Counted from the stretch's first letter, positions 38,583 through 47,889 are shown. The stretch: 64,000 nt of DNA from Brevundimonas sp. Leaf363 (GCF_001424025.1 NZ_LMPZ01000004.1:124001-188000); one strand, 5' to 3'. Translations and numbers: made by a program. Notes: a model not told the origin generated them from the sequence alone.

Positions 38583-40262
38583 ATGAGTGAAAATCCCGCT
38601 CCGGCCGCGCATCAGGCAGTGATCGTCCTGGGGATGCACCGCTCTGGCACCTCGGCGCTGACCAGCACCTTGGCTGGACTGGGCTATGCCTTGCCCAGGG
38701 ACGTCATGGCGGGGGCGCCCGACAATCCTCGCGGCTTTTTCGAACCTCGCTCTGTCGCCCGGCTGAACGAAAGGATCCTTCAGTCGCTGGGAGGGTCCTG
38801 GGACCAGACCGGTCCCTTCGTCGTCCGCAGAAAAACGCTGGCAGACAGCGCTCGGCGGATCGCCGACCACGTCGAGGCGACCTTCCTCCACGAGACATGC
38901 TCCGTCCTCGCGCGAACGTTTCCGCGCGACCGTTCGATCGTCATCAAGGACCCAAGAATCGCCCTGCTGACACCGCTGTGGCGCAGCGCGCTGCAGGCGC
39001 TCGGCTACGACCCGGTCCTCGTTCATATCCACCGCCCGCCGATCGAGGTCGCCGCATCCTTGCAGGCGCGCAACGGCTTCACCATCAGCCAGGGTCTGCG
39101 GACCTGGCAGACCTACGTCATGAGCATCCTGCGGACGGCGCAGACGACGCCCGTCCACACCCTGTCGTTCGACCAGCTTCTGGCGGACCCGACGCAGACG
39201 CTGGAAGGGCTGACGTACGGGCTCGGGCGGACGGTCGAGCCGACGGCGCTACAGCAGGCCGCCGCCCTTCTGGCCCCGGAGGATCGTCACCAGACTGCGG
39301 CGGCGCTGGGCGGTGAGTTGCCGCCCATCGTGGCGGACACGGCTCGCCTTCTGATGCGCTGGAATCAGACACCGCCCGCGGTGCGGCAGGAAACGATCGC
39401 CGGGCTGCAGGCGCGGTTCGAGGATATCGCGCTGTATTCCGGGCCCAAGGTCGCGATGCCGGCGCGCGGGCTGAAGGCCGTTCCGGCGCGCACCGGGATC
39501 AGACGGCCGCCCCTGTTGTTCCACTACCACCTGTTCAAGAACGCCGGCACCTCGATCGACGCCATGCTTCAGCGCAACTTCGGCGACCATTGGGGTCATG
39601 CCGAGTTCCGCATGCCTCGGGGTCAAACCACCAACCTCGCCGCCGTGACGGGGCATCTGCTCGAGAGGCCGGAGCTAGAGGCCTTCTCCTCGCATACGGC
39701 GCTGTTGCCGGCTCCAGCGTTGTTGGACCGGGACGTTCTTCCGATCCTCTTCCTGCGCCATCCGATCGATCGCTTGCGCTCGGCCTATGACTTCGAGAAG
39801 CATCAAAAGGTCGAGACGTTCGGCGCGCGGTTGGCGCGGTCGACGGACTTCAAGGGCTACATCACCGCGTTGCTGTCGCCCGGCAGCGGCGAGCAGGCGC
39901 GGAATTTCCAGGCGCTTCGTCTCGCTGACAATGCGCCTTACCTTTCCGGCGATCTGGCGGAGCGCGCAATGGCGGGCCTGCAGGCCCTGCCCTTCGTAGG
40001 GCTGGTCGAGGCGTACGACGCCTCCCTGCAACGGCTGAGCGCGCTGGTGACGCCGCACTATCCGGGCTTCAAGCCTCTAACGTTGCGCAAGAACGCCAGC
40101 AACGCCGCCCCGACGCCACTGGACGAGAAGCTGGCCAAGGTGGCGGAAGAACTCGGGCCGGCGCTCCACGAACGTCTGCTCGAGGCCAATCGCGTCGATC
40201 TGGCGCTGCATGCCCATGTCCAGGGGCTGTATGGGGCGGAAGCGTCCACGAAGGACGCCTGA
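38583..40262 (+). CDS. tandem two-domain sulfotransferase
   Basis: A 559-residue protein made of two sulfotransferase-like domains. Domain 1 (about 1-285) starts QAVIVLGMHRSGTSALTSTL, whose GMHRSGTS is a PAPS 5'-phosphosulfate-binding loop; the 3'-phosphate-binding region is near SIVIKDPRIALL. Domain 2 (about 310-559) begins PPLLFHYHLFKNAGTSIDAM, another PAPS-binding loop of the sulfotransferase_2 type, with LPILFLRHPIDRLRSAYDF as its 3'-phosphate motif. The domains belong to different branches, so this is a fusion rather than a recent duplication. Likely transfers sulfate to a glycan or lipid. Divergent from the glycosyltransferase; a third sulfotransferase-like gene follows 1 base after its stop. 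Confidence 0.8.
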   Translation: MSENPAPAAHQAVIVLGMHRSGTSALTSTLAGLGYALPRDVMAGAPDNPRGFFEPRSVARLNERILQSLGGSWDQTGPFVVRRKTLADSARRIADHVEATFLHETCSVLARTFPRDRSIVIKDPRIALLTPLWRSALQALGYDPVLVHIHRPPIEVAASLQARNGFTISQGLRTWQTYVMSILRTAQTTPVHTLSFDQLLADPTQTLEGLTYGLGRTVEPTALQQAAALLAPEDRHQTAAALGGELPPIVADTARLLMRWNQTPPAVRQETIAGLQARFEDIALYSGPKVAMPARGLKAVPARTGIRRPPLLFHYHLFKNAGTSIDAMLQRNFGDHWGHAEFRMPRGQTTNLAAVTGHLLERPELEAFSSHTALLPAPALLDRDVLPILFLRHPIDRLRSAYDFEKHQKVETFGARLARSTDFKGYITALLSPGSGEQARNFQALRLADNAPYLSGDLAERAMAGLQALPFVGLVEAYDASLQRLSALVTPHYPGFKPLTLRKNASNAAPTPLDEKLAKVAEELGPALHERLLEANRVDLALHAHVQGLYGAEASTKDA

Positions 40263-40263
40263 C

Positions 40264-41304
40264 GTGGCGCGCGACATCCTGCTTCACATCGGCCGAGCTA
40301 AAACCGGCACCTCTTCCATTCAGGAGGTTCTGGCCAACAGCGAGGCGGCGCTGGCGGCGCACGGCTGGCGATATGCCAGCGCCGCCCGGCGCGGCTCCAG
40401 CCATCGCTACGCCGCCGTCTATTTTTCCAACCAGAAGCGCCTCGCGTTCGATCCGGCCGTTCTGCAGCAGCAGGTCGATGCTCTGGCAGCCGAACTGGCG
40501 AGCACGGACCAGAACACCATCATCAGCGGCGAGGGGTTCCAGAACGCGGCGCGGCCCGAGAAGATTGCACCGGTGATCCCGCCCGAGCGGACCCAGGTGC
40601 TAGTCTATCTGCGCGAGCAGTACGTCTGGGCCCAGTCGACCTATGCCCAGAAGGTGAAGGCCACCGAATACAACGAAGACTTCGAGACCTATCTCCAGAC
40701 TGCAGACCCTCGATATGAAGTCATGCTCCAGCGATGGCGGCGGGGTTTCAATCCCGCACAGTTGACGGCCCGCCTGTATGATCGAGCGTGTCTGGCCGGG
40801 GGCGACGTCATAGACGACTTCCTGGGCGTGATCGGGCTGGATCGCACGGGCATGGCGCCATCCCAAGGCGACAAGAACCCGAGCATCGGCGGGCCGCTTC
40901 TGGAGCTGAAGCGACGCCTGAACACAGTGCCAGGCTTTGCCTCGCTGAGGGCCGTCCCGCGCATTTATCGCGCCTGGCTAGATCTTGCGGCGAGCGACCC
41001 CCGGATGCGTCAGAGGCCGTGGGCGCCCACGCCCGTCGTCGAGGCCTACCGGTCGCGTTTCGTCGACAGCAACAGCCGGGTCGATCAGGATTTGCTCGGC
41101 GCCGAGGCCGGCCTTTCAGCGGCGGCGCGTCGCGCACGCGACCTCGTCGTCGCTGCGCCCGACGTCGCTGACGTCGGATCGGCCTGGGACGCGCTTGCAT
41201 CGCTGCGGCCCGAGGCGGCCGAGAGCATCCGCGCCGTGGTCGAGGCGGCGGCGAAGGACGGGCACGCCGAGGCCCTCGGTCTGTCACAGATCGTGTTGCG
41301 CTAA
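40264..41304 (+). CDS. sulfotransferase-like protein
   Basis: A 346-residue protein whose N-terminus ILLHIGRAKTGTSSIQEVLA carries the PAPS-binding loop (K-T-G-T-S-S) of sulfotransferases; a second phosphate-binding region is near TQVLVYLREQYVWAQSTYAQ. The remainder is helical and does not resemble a named subfamily to me. The GTG at 40264 lies just after the stop of the tandem sulfotransferase gene with AAGGA 10 bases upstream, so the two are co-transcribed and probably coupled. A role in sulfating the same surface glycan is inferred. Confidence 0.75.
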   Translation: MARDILLHIGRAKTGTSSIQEVLANSEAALAAHGWRYASAARRGSSHRYAAVYFSNQKRLAFDPAVLQQQVDALAAELASTDQNTIISGEGFQNAARPEKIAPVIPPERTQVLVYLREQYVWAQSTYAQKVKATEYNEDFETYLQTADPRYEVMLQRWRRGFNPAQLTARLYDRACLAGGDVIDDFLGVIGLDRTGMAPSQGDKNPSIGGPLLELKRRLNTVPGFASLRAVPRIYRAWLDLAASDPRMRQRPWAPTPVVEAYRSRFVDSNSRVDQDLLGAEAGLSAAARRARDLVVAAPDVADVGSAWDALASLRPEAAESIRAVVEAAAKDGHAEALGLSQIVLR

Positions 41305-41391
41305 AGGCCCCGCGGCGCTTGGGTTCGCTCGTCGCATCGGCCTAGAGTGGCGACAACACCGGATAAACCGGACCTATGGGGAGATGTGCGT

Positions 41392-42816
41392 ATGGATCGG
41401 CGGAACTTCATGCAGGCGCTGGCGCTGGGCGGCGGCGCGGCTGCGGCGGGCGGAGCGGCGTCTTCGGCCTTCGCCGCACCGATGGACCTCAGCTTCCCGG
41501 CGGACTTCCAGTGGGGCTGCGCCACCGCCGCCTATCAGATCGAGGGCGGCGTCAACGAGGACGGCCGCGGTCAGACCAACTGGGACGTCTTCTCGCATAC
41601 GCCTGGCAAGGTCGCCGGCGGCGACACCGGCGACGTGGCCTGTGACAGCTATCACCGCTACGCCACCGACATCGGCCTGCTGAAGAACATGGGCGTGAAG
41701 ACCTATCGGATGTCGCTGGCCTGGGCCCGCATCTTCCCGGACGGTCGCGGACAGCCGAACCAGAAGGGTCTCGACTACTACAACCGCGTCGTCGACGGCC
41801 TGCTGGAAGCCGGCATCACGCCCTACATCACCATGTTCCACTGGGACCTGCCGACGGCTCTGCCGGGCGGCTGGCAGAACCGGGACACCGCCCGGGCTTT
41901 CGCCGACTATGCGGGCTTCACGGCCGGCAAGCTGGGCGACCGGGTCAAGCACTTCATCACCACCAACGAAATCCGCTGCTTCACTGATCTGGGACACCAG
42001 GTCGGCATCCATGCGCCGGGCCTGAAACTGGATCCGGCCGGCGTGAACCAGGTGCGCCACCACGGGACGCTGGCCCACGGCCTGGGCGTCCAGGCGATCC
42101 GCGCCGCGACCGGTCCGGGCACCATCGTCGGTGTGGCCGAGAATCCCAACATCTTCGCTCCGACCATCGAGACGCCCGAGAACATCGAGGCGGCCAAGAA
42201 GGCCTATCGCCACGACAACGCGCCCTTCCTGACCGCCATCATGGAGGGCAAATACGTCGACACCTATCTGGAAGACGCCGGCGCGGCGGCTCCAAAGGTC
42301 GAGCCGGGCGACATGGAGGCCATCGCCAGCCCGCTCGATTTCGTGGCGCTGAATATCTACACCTGCGGCTACGTCGAAGCGGACGACAGCGCGCGTGGAT
42401 ACAAGGTCCTGCCGCGCCCGACCTCGGCGCCGCGCATGGCCTCGCCGTGGCTCTATATGACGCCGGAGGCCGGCTACTGGGGCGTTCGGCTGACGTCGGA
42501 CCTGTGGTCGCCCAAGGAAATCTACATCTCCGAGAACGGTTGTTCGGCGGACGATGCGGCGGTGGACGGCTATGTCGCCGATACCGACCGGGTCACCTAT
42601 CTGCGCAACTACCTGTCGGAGTTCCACCGCGCGACGGTCGAGGGCTACCCGCTGAAGGGCTACTTCCTGTGGAGCCTGATGGACAACTTCGAATGGGCCG
42701 ACGGCTACGGCAAGCGGTTCGGCGTCCACTACGTCGACTTCGCGACCCAGCAGCGCACGCCCAAACTCAGCGCCCTCTGGTACAAGCGCCTGATCGAGCG
42801 CAACCACCTGGTCTAG
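41392..42816 (+). CDS. GH1 beta-glucosidase, Tat-exported
   Basis: A 474-residue family 1 glycoside hydrolase cleaving beta-linked gluco- or related glycosides. The N-terminus MDRRNFMQALALGGGAAAAG is a Tat signal, predicting export of the folded enzyme. The GH1 signatures follow: FQWGCATAAYQIEGG, TYRMSLAWARIFPDG, MFHWDLPTALPGGW, the acid/base segment TTNEI (family usually T-x-NEP; the Pro is Ile here), the nucleophile segment IYISENGCSADD, and the final KGYFLWSLMDNFEWADGYGK. The Glu residues are conserved, so activity is likely. It is a single gene between the sulfotransferases and a histidine kinase. The substrate within GH1 is uncertain. Confidence 0.92.
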   Translation: MDRRNFMQALALGGGAAAAGGAASSAFAAPMDLSFPADFQWGCATAAYQIEGGVNEDGRGQTNWDVFSHTPGKVAGGDTGDVACDSYHRYATDIGLLKNMGVKTYRMSLAWARIFPDGRGQPNQKGLDYYNRVVDGLLEAGITPYITMFHWDLPTALPGGWQNRDTARAFADYAGFTAGKLGDRVKHFITTNEIRCFTDLGHQVGIHAPGLKLDPAGVNQVRHHGTLAHGLGVQAIRAATGPGTIVGVAENPNIFAPTIETPENIEAAKKAYRHDNAPFLTAIMEGKYVDTYLEDAGAAAPKVEPGDMEAIASPLDFVALNIYTCGYVEADDSARGYKVLPRPTSAPRMASPWLYMTPEAGYWGVRLTSDLWSPKEIYISENGCSADDAAVDGYVADTDRVTYLRNYLSEFHRATVEGYPLKGYFLWSLMDNFEWADGYGKRFGVHYVDFATQQRTPKLSALWYKRLIERNHLV

Positions 42817-42841
42817 GCCCGCGAGATGATCGGCGGCGGCC

Positions 42842-45814
42842 TCAGCGGCCGTCGATCATGTCCCGCACCTTGTTGACGATGGCGGCCGTCTGGAACGGCT
42901 TGGTGATGACCTGCATCCCCGGCTCCAGGTGGCCGTTGCCGACCGCTGCGTTCTCGGCGTAGCCGGTGACGAACAGCACCTTCAGTCCCGGCCGCATCGT
43001 CCGCGCCGCATCGGCCACCTGACGCCCGTTCATGCCGCCGGGCAGGCCGACATCGGTGACCAGCAGGTCGATCCGGCCGATGCTCTCAAGCATCCGCAGC
43101 CCCGACACGCCGTCCGCCGCCTCGACCACGCGATAGCCCTGGTCCGTCAGCAGCTCAACGATCAGGCCGCGCACGATATCCTCATCGTCGATGACCAGCA
43201 CAGTCTCGCCGTGACCGGGCGGAACGACCGGCAGGACGTCGTCGGTCGCCTCTTCGGCCTCGCCGTGGAACCGCGGTAGATAGAGGCACATGGTCGTGCC
43301 CAGGCCGACCTCGGAATAAATCCGCACCTGTCCACCGGACTGGCGCACGAAACCGTAGATCATCGACAGGCCCAGACCGGTCCCCTGTCCCAGGGGCTTG
43401 GTGGTGAAGAAGGGGTCGAAGGCGCGCTCAATCACCTCGGGCGGCATGCCGGAGCCGGTGTCGGTGACGCACAGCGAGACGTATTGGCCCGGCGGCAGGT
43501 CGCGGCTGCGCGCCTCGCGTTCGTCCAGCCATTTGTTGGCGGTCTCGATCGTCAGACGCCCACCCTCCGGCGCCATGGCGTCGCGCGCGTTGATGCACAG
43601 GTTCAGCAGCGCGTTTTCCAGCTGTGAGGGGTCGACGCGCGTGGCCCACAGGCCGCCGGCGCCGACGACCTCCATCTCCACCACCGGCCCGACGCTGCGG
43701 CGAATCAGGTCCTCCATGCCGGCGATCAGGCGGTTCACGTCGGTGGGGCGCGGGTCCAGTGTCTGGCGGCGCGAGAAGGCCAGCAGGCGCTGGGTCAGGG
43801 CCGCCGCGCGCCGCGCCGCCCCCTGGGCGCCGTCGATATAGCGCTCCAGCCCGGCGGTGCGCCCCTCGCCGAGCCGCTTCTCGATCAGCTCAAGGCTACC
43901 CGAGATGCCCGCCAGCAGATTGTTGAAGTCGTGAGCGATGCCGCCGGTCAGTTGGCCGACCGCCTCCATCTTCTGGGCCTGGCGCAGGGCGTCCTGGGTG
44001 CGGACCAGCTCCTCCGTGCGCTCGGAGACCCGCTGCTCCAGCACGGCGTTGACGTCGCCCAGCGCTTCGGCGATCGCGCGCTGGTCGTCGATGTCCGTGT
44101 TGGTGCCGACCCAGCGGACGACCTGCCCGAACTCGTCCTGCAACGGAACCGCGCGGGTGAGGTGCCAGCGCCAGACGCCATCCGCGCGTCGGAGCCGAAA
44201 CTCGGTCTGGTAGGTCTCGGCCGTTTCGATGGAGCGCGCCCAGCGCACGGCGGCGATAGGCAGGTCGTCGGGGTGAACGATCGACGTCCAGTCCTCGCCG
44301 TCCAATGCGCCCGCCTCTGCCCCGCTGTAGACATAGGTCTCCTCGTTGAACCAATCCAGCAGGCCATCGGCGCCGGCTGTCCAGACCTGGTTCGGCAGCG
44401 CCCGCGCCAGGGTGCGGAACTGCGCCTCGCTTTCCCGCAGTGCGTTCTCGGCGACCCGGCGTTCCGTCAGGTCCTTGAAGATCACCGCCACCTGCTTGCG
44501 GCTGGCCGGCTCGATCCGGAACGCCGCCAGCTCCAGCCAACGCCCCGTCGCCTCTAACTCCTGTTCGAATCGGATGGACTGGCCTGTCATCAGGACAGGG
44601 CGATAGCGCGCGATCCACGCATCGGCCTCTGCGCCGACAATGTTGCGCAGGGTCTTGCCGACCACGTTCGCGATGCCCGCCTCTTCTGTGTAGGCGGCGT
44701 TCGCCTCGACATGGACGTAATCGCTGAGCGGTCCATGCGGACCGTCGAAGAACTCGATGATGCAAAAGCCCTCGTCGATCGCCTCGAACAGGGCGCGATA
44801 CCGGCTCTCGCTGTCATTCAGCGCCGAATCGGCTCGCACACGCTCAATATTGGACCACGACCGTTCGGTGACTTCGCGGATCAACGCCAGTTCCGCGTCG
44901 GTCCAAACGTGGACGTCGTTGCGGTGCACAGCCATCAGGGCGGTCAGGCGGCCGTCCTTGATCAGCGGCATGCAGATGGTGGCGCGCACCCCGATGGCCT
45001 GGAAGGTCGCGGCCTCGGCAGCCGGAAGATCGGCCAGGACGTCGTTGACGATCAGCGGTCGCCCGGCGCCCAGCTCCGTCACCGCCAGCGCGCCGAAATC
45101 GGCCAGGCTGTAGCGCCCCACGATGGAGGTCGAACCCGGTGCGGCCCAGTCGCCACGGATGGTGAAGCCGTTCTGGTCCGGGTCCATGTCGGCGTATGCG
45201 CAGACCGACGCGCCCATGTGCTTGGCCGTCAGCTCCGTCGTGGCGGCCAGGATGTCGTCAGCGTCCCGGCTGGCCAGGGTGGCGCGGTTCAGGCCATCCA
45301 GAAACCGCAGGCGCGCCTCGCCTTGCGCCATCGAGCGTTCGGCCAGCACACGCGCCGTGGTCTCCACCACGATGGCGATGACGCCTTGCGGCGTTCCGTC
45401 GTCGCCCAGAACCGGCGAGTAGTCGAGGTTCATCCAGGCGGGCTCGAGCCGTCCCGACCGGTTCAGCGCCAGCTCCTGATCTTCGTAGGCCAGGGTGCCG
45501 CCCGCCAGGCCGACGCGCATGACGTTGTCGTTGAAGTCGGCCACCTCCGGCCAGCCTTCGCGAACCTTGGAGCCCAGCAGCTCGGGGTGTCGGCCGCCCG
45601 CGAAGACGGAATAGGCGTCGTTGTAGAGCATGACGCCGTCTTCGCCCCACAGCAGGACGATAGGCACCGGCGATCGGATCAGGAGACCGACCGCGCTCTT
45701 CAAGCTGACGGGCCAGGTCTCGACGGGGCCTAGGCTGGCGGACCAGTCGGCGCCGGCGATCAGGCGTGCGGCCTCGCTGTCCACATGCAGAAAGGCAAGC
45801 GCGTTGTCGGTCAT
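42842..45814 (-). CDS. hybrid sensor histidine kinase / response regulator
   Basis: About 990 residues, no membrane segments visible, so cytoplasmic. Domain order: PAS-like (about 1-150), GAF (about 160-300, with ATICMPLIKDGRLTALMAVH), two PAS/PAC domains (about 310-570, with WVGTNTDIDDQ), a dimerisation domain with H-box LTGGIAHDFNNLLAGISGSL (His near 628), HATPase (about 680-850, with NALLNLCINARDAM and GTGLGLSMIYGFVRQSGG), and a C-terminal receiver with phospho-acceptor Asp near 920 (LLVTDVGLPGGMNGRQ). The H-box places it in the HWE/HisKA-like hybrid kinases. GAF and PAS suggest a cytosolic signal such as redox or light, but no chromophore Cys is evident. The cognate output is unknown. ATG 45814 chosen over 45853. 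Confidence 0.88.
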   Translation of the reverse strand: MTDNALAFLHVDSEAARLIAGADWSASLGPVETWPVSLKSAVGLLIRSPVPIVLLWGEDGVMLYNDAYSVFAGGRHPELLGSKVREGWPEVADFNDNVMRVGLAGGTLAYEDQELALNRSGRLEPAWMNLDYSPVLGDDGTPQGVIAIVVETTARVLAERSMAQGEARLRFLDGLNRATLASRDADDILAATTELTAKHMGASVCAYADMDPDQNGFTIRGDWAAPGSTSIVGRYSLADFGALAVTELGAGRPLIVNDVLADLPAAEAATFQAIGVRATICMPLIKDGRLTALMAVHRNDVHVWTDAELALIREVTERSWSNIERVRADSALNDSESRYRALFEAIDEGFCIIEFFDGPHGPLSDYVHVEANAAYTEEAGIANVVGKTLRNIVGAEADAWIARYRPVLMTGQSIRFEQELEATGRWLELAAFRIEPASRKQVAVIFKDLTERRVAENALRESEAQFRTLARALPNQVWTAGADGLLDWFNEETYVYSGAEAGALDGEDWTSIVHPDDLPIAAVRWARSIETAETYQTEFRLRRADGVWRWHLTRAVPLQDEFGQVVRWVGTNTDIDDQRAIAEALGDVNAVLEQRVSERTEELVRTQDALRQAQKMEAVGQLTGGIAHDFNNLLAGISGSLELIEKRLGEGRTAGLERYIDGAQGAARRAAALTQRLLAFSRRQTLDPRPTDVNRLIAGMEDLIRRSVGPVVEMEVVGAGGLWATRVDPSQLENALLNLCINARDAMAPEGGRLTIETANKWLDEREARSRDLPPGQYVSLCVTDTGSGMPPEVIERAFDPFFTTKPLGQGTGLGLSMIYGFVRQSGGQVRIYSEVGLGTTMCLYLPRFHGEAEEATDDVLPVVPPGHGETVLVIDDEDIVRGLIVELLTDQGYRVVEAADGVSGLRMLESIGRIDLLVTDVGLPGGMNGRQVADAARTMRPGLKVLFVTGYAENAAVGNGHLEPGMQVITKPFQTAAIVNKVRDMIDGR

Positions 45815-45900
45815 GAGGCCCCCGACCGCGCCCCATGCGGCCAATGTCCGCAAACGCCATGCGACAGCGCCGGTTCCCGGGCGACCGCAAAGCTTGACAC

Positions 45901-45916
45901 TTAGGTACTTCCCTAA
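45901..45916. promoter_or_regulatory. inverted-repeat operator upstream of the sdpR-like gene
   Basis: TTAGG and CCTAA (5/5) flank 6 bases, 14 bases before the ATG. A TTGACA box (-35 consensus) lies just upstream at 45894-45899. The arrangement fits autorepression by the ArsR-type protein encoded next. Confidence 0.5.
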
Positions 45917-45930
45917 TTAGGGGTTTGCCT

Positions 45931-46209
45931 ATGAACACCCTGTTCAAGGCCCTGTCCCATCCCGCGCGGCGGCGCATCATCGAGATGCTGCGCGCCGGCC
46001 CGATGGCGTCCGGCGACATCGCCGCCGCCTTCGACATGAGCTGGCCCACCATCACGGGTCATCTGAACGCGCTGAAGGACGCCGGCCTCGTCAGCCCCGA
46101 GCGGGAGGGCCAGACCATCCGCTATCGCCTCGAGATTTCCGCCGTCGAGGAGGCGCTGGCCTTCCTGATGGACATCGCCGGGACCGCCCCGAAGGAGTCG
46201 CAGCCATGA
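45931..46209 (+). CDS. ArsR-family autorepressor (SdpR-like)
   Basis: A 92-residue winged-helix repressor: MNTLFKALSHPARRRIIEML, then MASGDIAAAFDMSWPTITGH as the recognition-helix region, with LNALKDAGLVSPEREGQTIR forming the wing. No metal-binding Cys, matching the SdpR type rather than metal-sensing ArsR proteins. AGGGG precedes the ATG at 45931 (an in-frame TTG lies 2 codons earlier). Its stop overlaps the start of the SdpI-like gene as ATGA, so they form one unit. It likely represses its own operon. Confidence 0.9.
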   Translation: MNTLFKALSHPARRRIIEMLRAGPMASGDIAAAFDMSWPTITGHLNALKDAGLVSPEREGQTIRYRLEISAVEEALAFLMDIAGTAPKESQP

Positions 46210-46886
46210 CCGACCATCGCTTCACCCTGCTGGACGCGCTGACCGCCGTGCTGATCGCCGGGCTGGCCGCCGCCGCCGCCTGGATCGCCGTCGCAGGGCC
46301 GTCCGGCCCGGTGCCCATGCATTTCGACGCCGCCATGCAGCCCGACCGCTGGGGCGACCGGAGCGAACTGGCGATGCTGATCGGCTTCATGGCCGTGATG
46401 ACCGCCGTCACGGCCGGGGGCATGGGCCGGTTCGCGGCACGCGCCGTCGAACCCTCGCGGCGGCGCGGACTGCGCGTCGGGCAACTCGTGTCGTTGCTGG
46501 CCATCGGCGGAGCGAGCGTCCTGATCCTGTGGGCGTCCCTGAGCCATAGCGAGGGAGCCGCGCCACCCGTCGCTGGCCTGGGCATGGCGCTGACAGGGCT
46601 GATCTTCGCGGTGACCGGCGCCTTTCTGGGCCGCGTGGCGCCCAATCCGCTGGTGGGCGTGCGCACGCCGTGGGCGTTCAAGAGCCGGCTGGCCTGGGAT
46701 CGCTCAAACCGTCTGGCCGGGCGACTGTTCTTCTGGCTGGGCGTGCTCGCCGTCGTCGCCGCGCCCTTCGCGCCCCAACCGGCCGGGATAATCGTCGTGG
46801 TCGTGGGCGTCCTCATCGCCGCCTTGTGGTCGATCGTCGAAAGCTGGCGCGTCTGGCGCACCGACCCCGACCGCCAGCCCTTCTGA
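46206..46886 (+). CDS. SdpI-family membrane immunity-like protein
   Basis: A 226-residue integral membrane protein with six or so hydrophobic helices. The N-terminal DUF1648-like part carries PMHFDAAMQPDRWGDRSELA, and the SdpI part carries APNPLVGVRTPWAFKSRLAW followed by RSNRLAGRLFFWLG, the signature region of the SdpI family. In Bacillus, SdpI gives immunity to the SdpC toxin and captures the SdpR repressor at the membrane. The sdpR-sdpI pairing here suggests the same control loop. No toxin gene is nearby, so the true signal is unknown. Confidence 0.85.
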   Translation: MTDHRFTLLDALTAVLIAGLAAAAAWIAVAGPSGPVPMHFDAAMQPDRWGDRSELAMLIGFMAVMTAVTAGGMGRFAARAVEPSRRRGLRVGQLVSLLAIGGASVLILWASLSHSEGAAPPVAGLGMALTGLIFAVTGAFLGRVAPNPLVGVRTPWAFKSRLAWDRSNRLAGRLFFWLGVLAVVAAPFAPQPAGIIVVVVGVLIAALWSIVESWRVWRTDPDRQPF

Positions 46887-46901
46887 ACCGGAGCCCGAGC
46901 C

Positions 46902-47834
46902 ATGCTGACCGCCCTCGCCATCGCCGCCGTCCTGAACGGGCCCGTCGCGACCCCGATCGACCGCACCGACACGCCCTCGCCGTTGCATGGGACGCTGTTG
47001 ACGCCGGCCGGAGACACCCGCGCCGTCGCCGTGATCATCGCCGGATCCGGGCCGACCGACCGCGACGGCGACAGTCCCGGCATGGGCATCGTCGCCGCCC
47101 CCTATAGGCTGCTTGCCGAGGGGCTGGCCGAGCGCGGCGTCGCCACTGTCCGCTATGACAAGCGCGGCGCCGGGGCAAACGTCATGGCCTCGATCCCGGA
47201 GGACAAACTGCGGTTCGACGACTTCGTCGCCGACGCGCGCGCCTTCGCCGCCGAGGCGATCACGCGCACCGGCCGCCCCTGCGCCTGGCTGATCGGCCAC
47301 AGCGAGGGCGCTCTGGTCGCCGAGGTGGCGGCACAGGCCAATCCGCAGGTCTGCGGCCTGATCCTCCTGGCGCCCGCCGGCCGGCCCGCCGCCGAAGTCC
47401 TGCGCGAACAGTTCGGCCAGGCGCCGGAGCCCTATCGCGGCCAGGCGTTCGCCGTCCTCGACGCCTTGGAAGCCGGGACCGAGCCGCCGGCCGTCGACCC
47501 CGCCCTGGCCGCCGGCTTCCGCGCCTCGATCTATCCGTATCTGCGCAGCTGGTTCGCCCTCGATCCCGCCGCCCTGCTGGCCGCCTACGACGGTCCGGTC
47601 CTGATCGCGCGCGGCACGACCGACATCCAGGTCTCGGCCGCCGACCTCGACGCCCTCGCCGCCGCCCAGCCCAGTGCGCGGATCGTTCGCTGGGAGGGCG
47701 TCAACCATGTCCTGAAGGTCGCGCCCGAGGATCGCGCGGCCAACATCGCCGCCTATATGAACCCCGACCTGCCTCTGGCGCCGGGCGTGGTGGATGACGT
47801 GGCGGGCTTTGTCCTGGAGCATCCCGCGCCCTGA
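46902..47834 (+). CDS. alpha/beta hydrolase
   Basis: A 310-residue alpha/beta-hydrolase-fold protein. The oxyanion region is VIIAGSGPTDRDGDSPGMG, the nucleophile elbow is LIGHSEGALVAEV (G-H-S-E-G), and the catalytic His lies near WEGVNHVLKVAPED. The acid is likely Asp in RGTTDIQVSAADL. A weak N-terminal hydrophobic stretch (MLTALAIAAVLNGPVA) could be a signal. GGAG precedes the ATG. It follows the SdpI-like gene by 15 bases and may be co-transcribed with it. Substrate unknown. Confidence 0.85.
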   Translation: MLTALAIAAVLNGPVATPIDRTDTPSPLHGTLLTPAGDTRAVAVIIAGSGPTDRDGDSPGMGIVAAPYRLLAEGLAERGVATVRYDKRGAGANVMASIPEDKLRFDDFVADARAFAAEAITRTGRPCAWLIGHSEGALVAEVAAQANPQVCGLILLAPAGRPAAEVLREQFGQAPEPYRGQAFAVLDALEAGTEPPAVDPALAAGFRASIYPYLRSWFALDPAALLAAYDGPVLIARGTTDIQVSAADLDALAAAQPSARIVRWEGVNHVLKVAPEDRAANIAAYMNPDLPLAPGVVDDVAGFVLEHPAP

Positions 47835-47889
47835 ACCGCGCGTCCCTGCGAAGCCGAATGTCACGCGCTGAGCGCCGTGCGAGTTAGCG

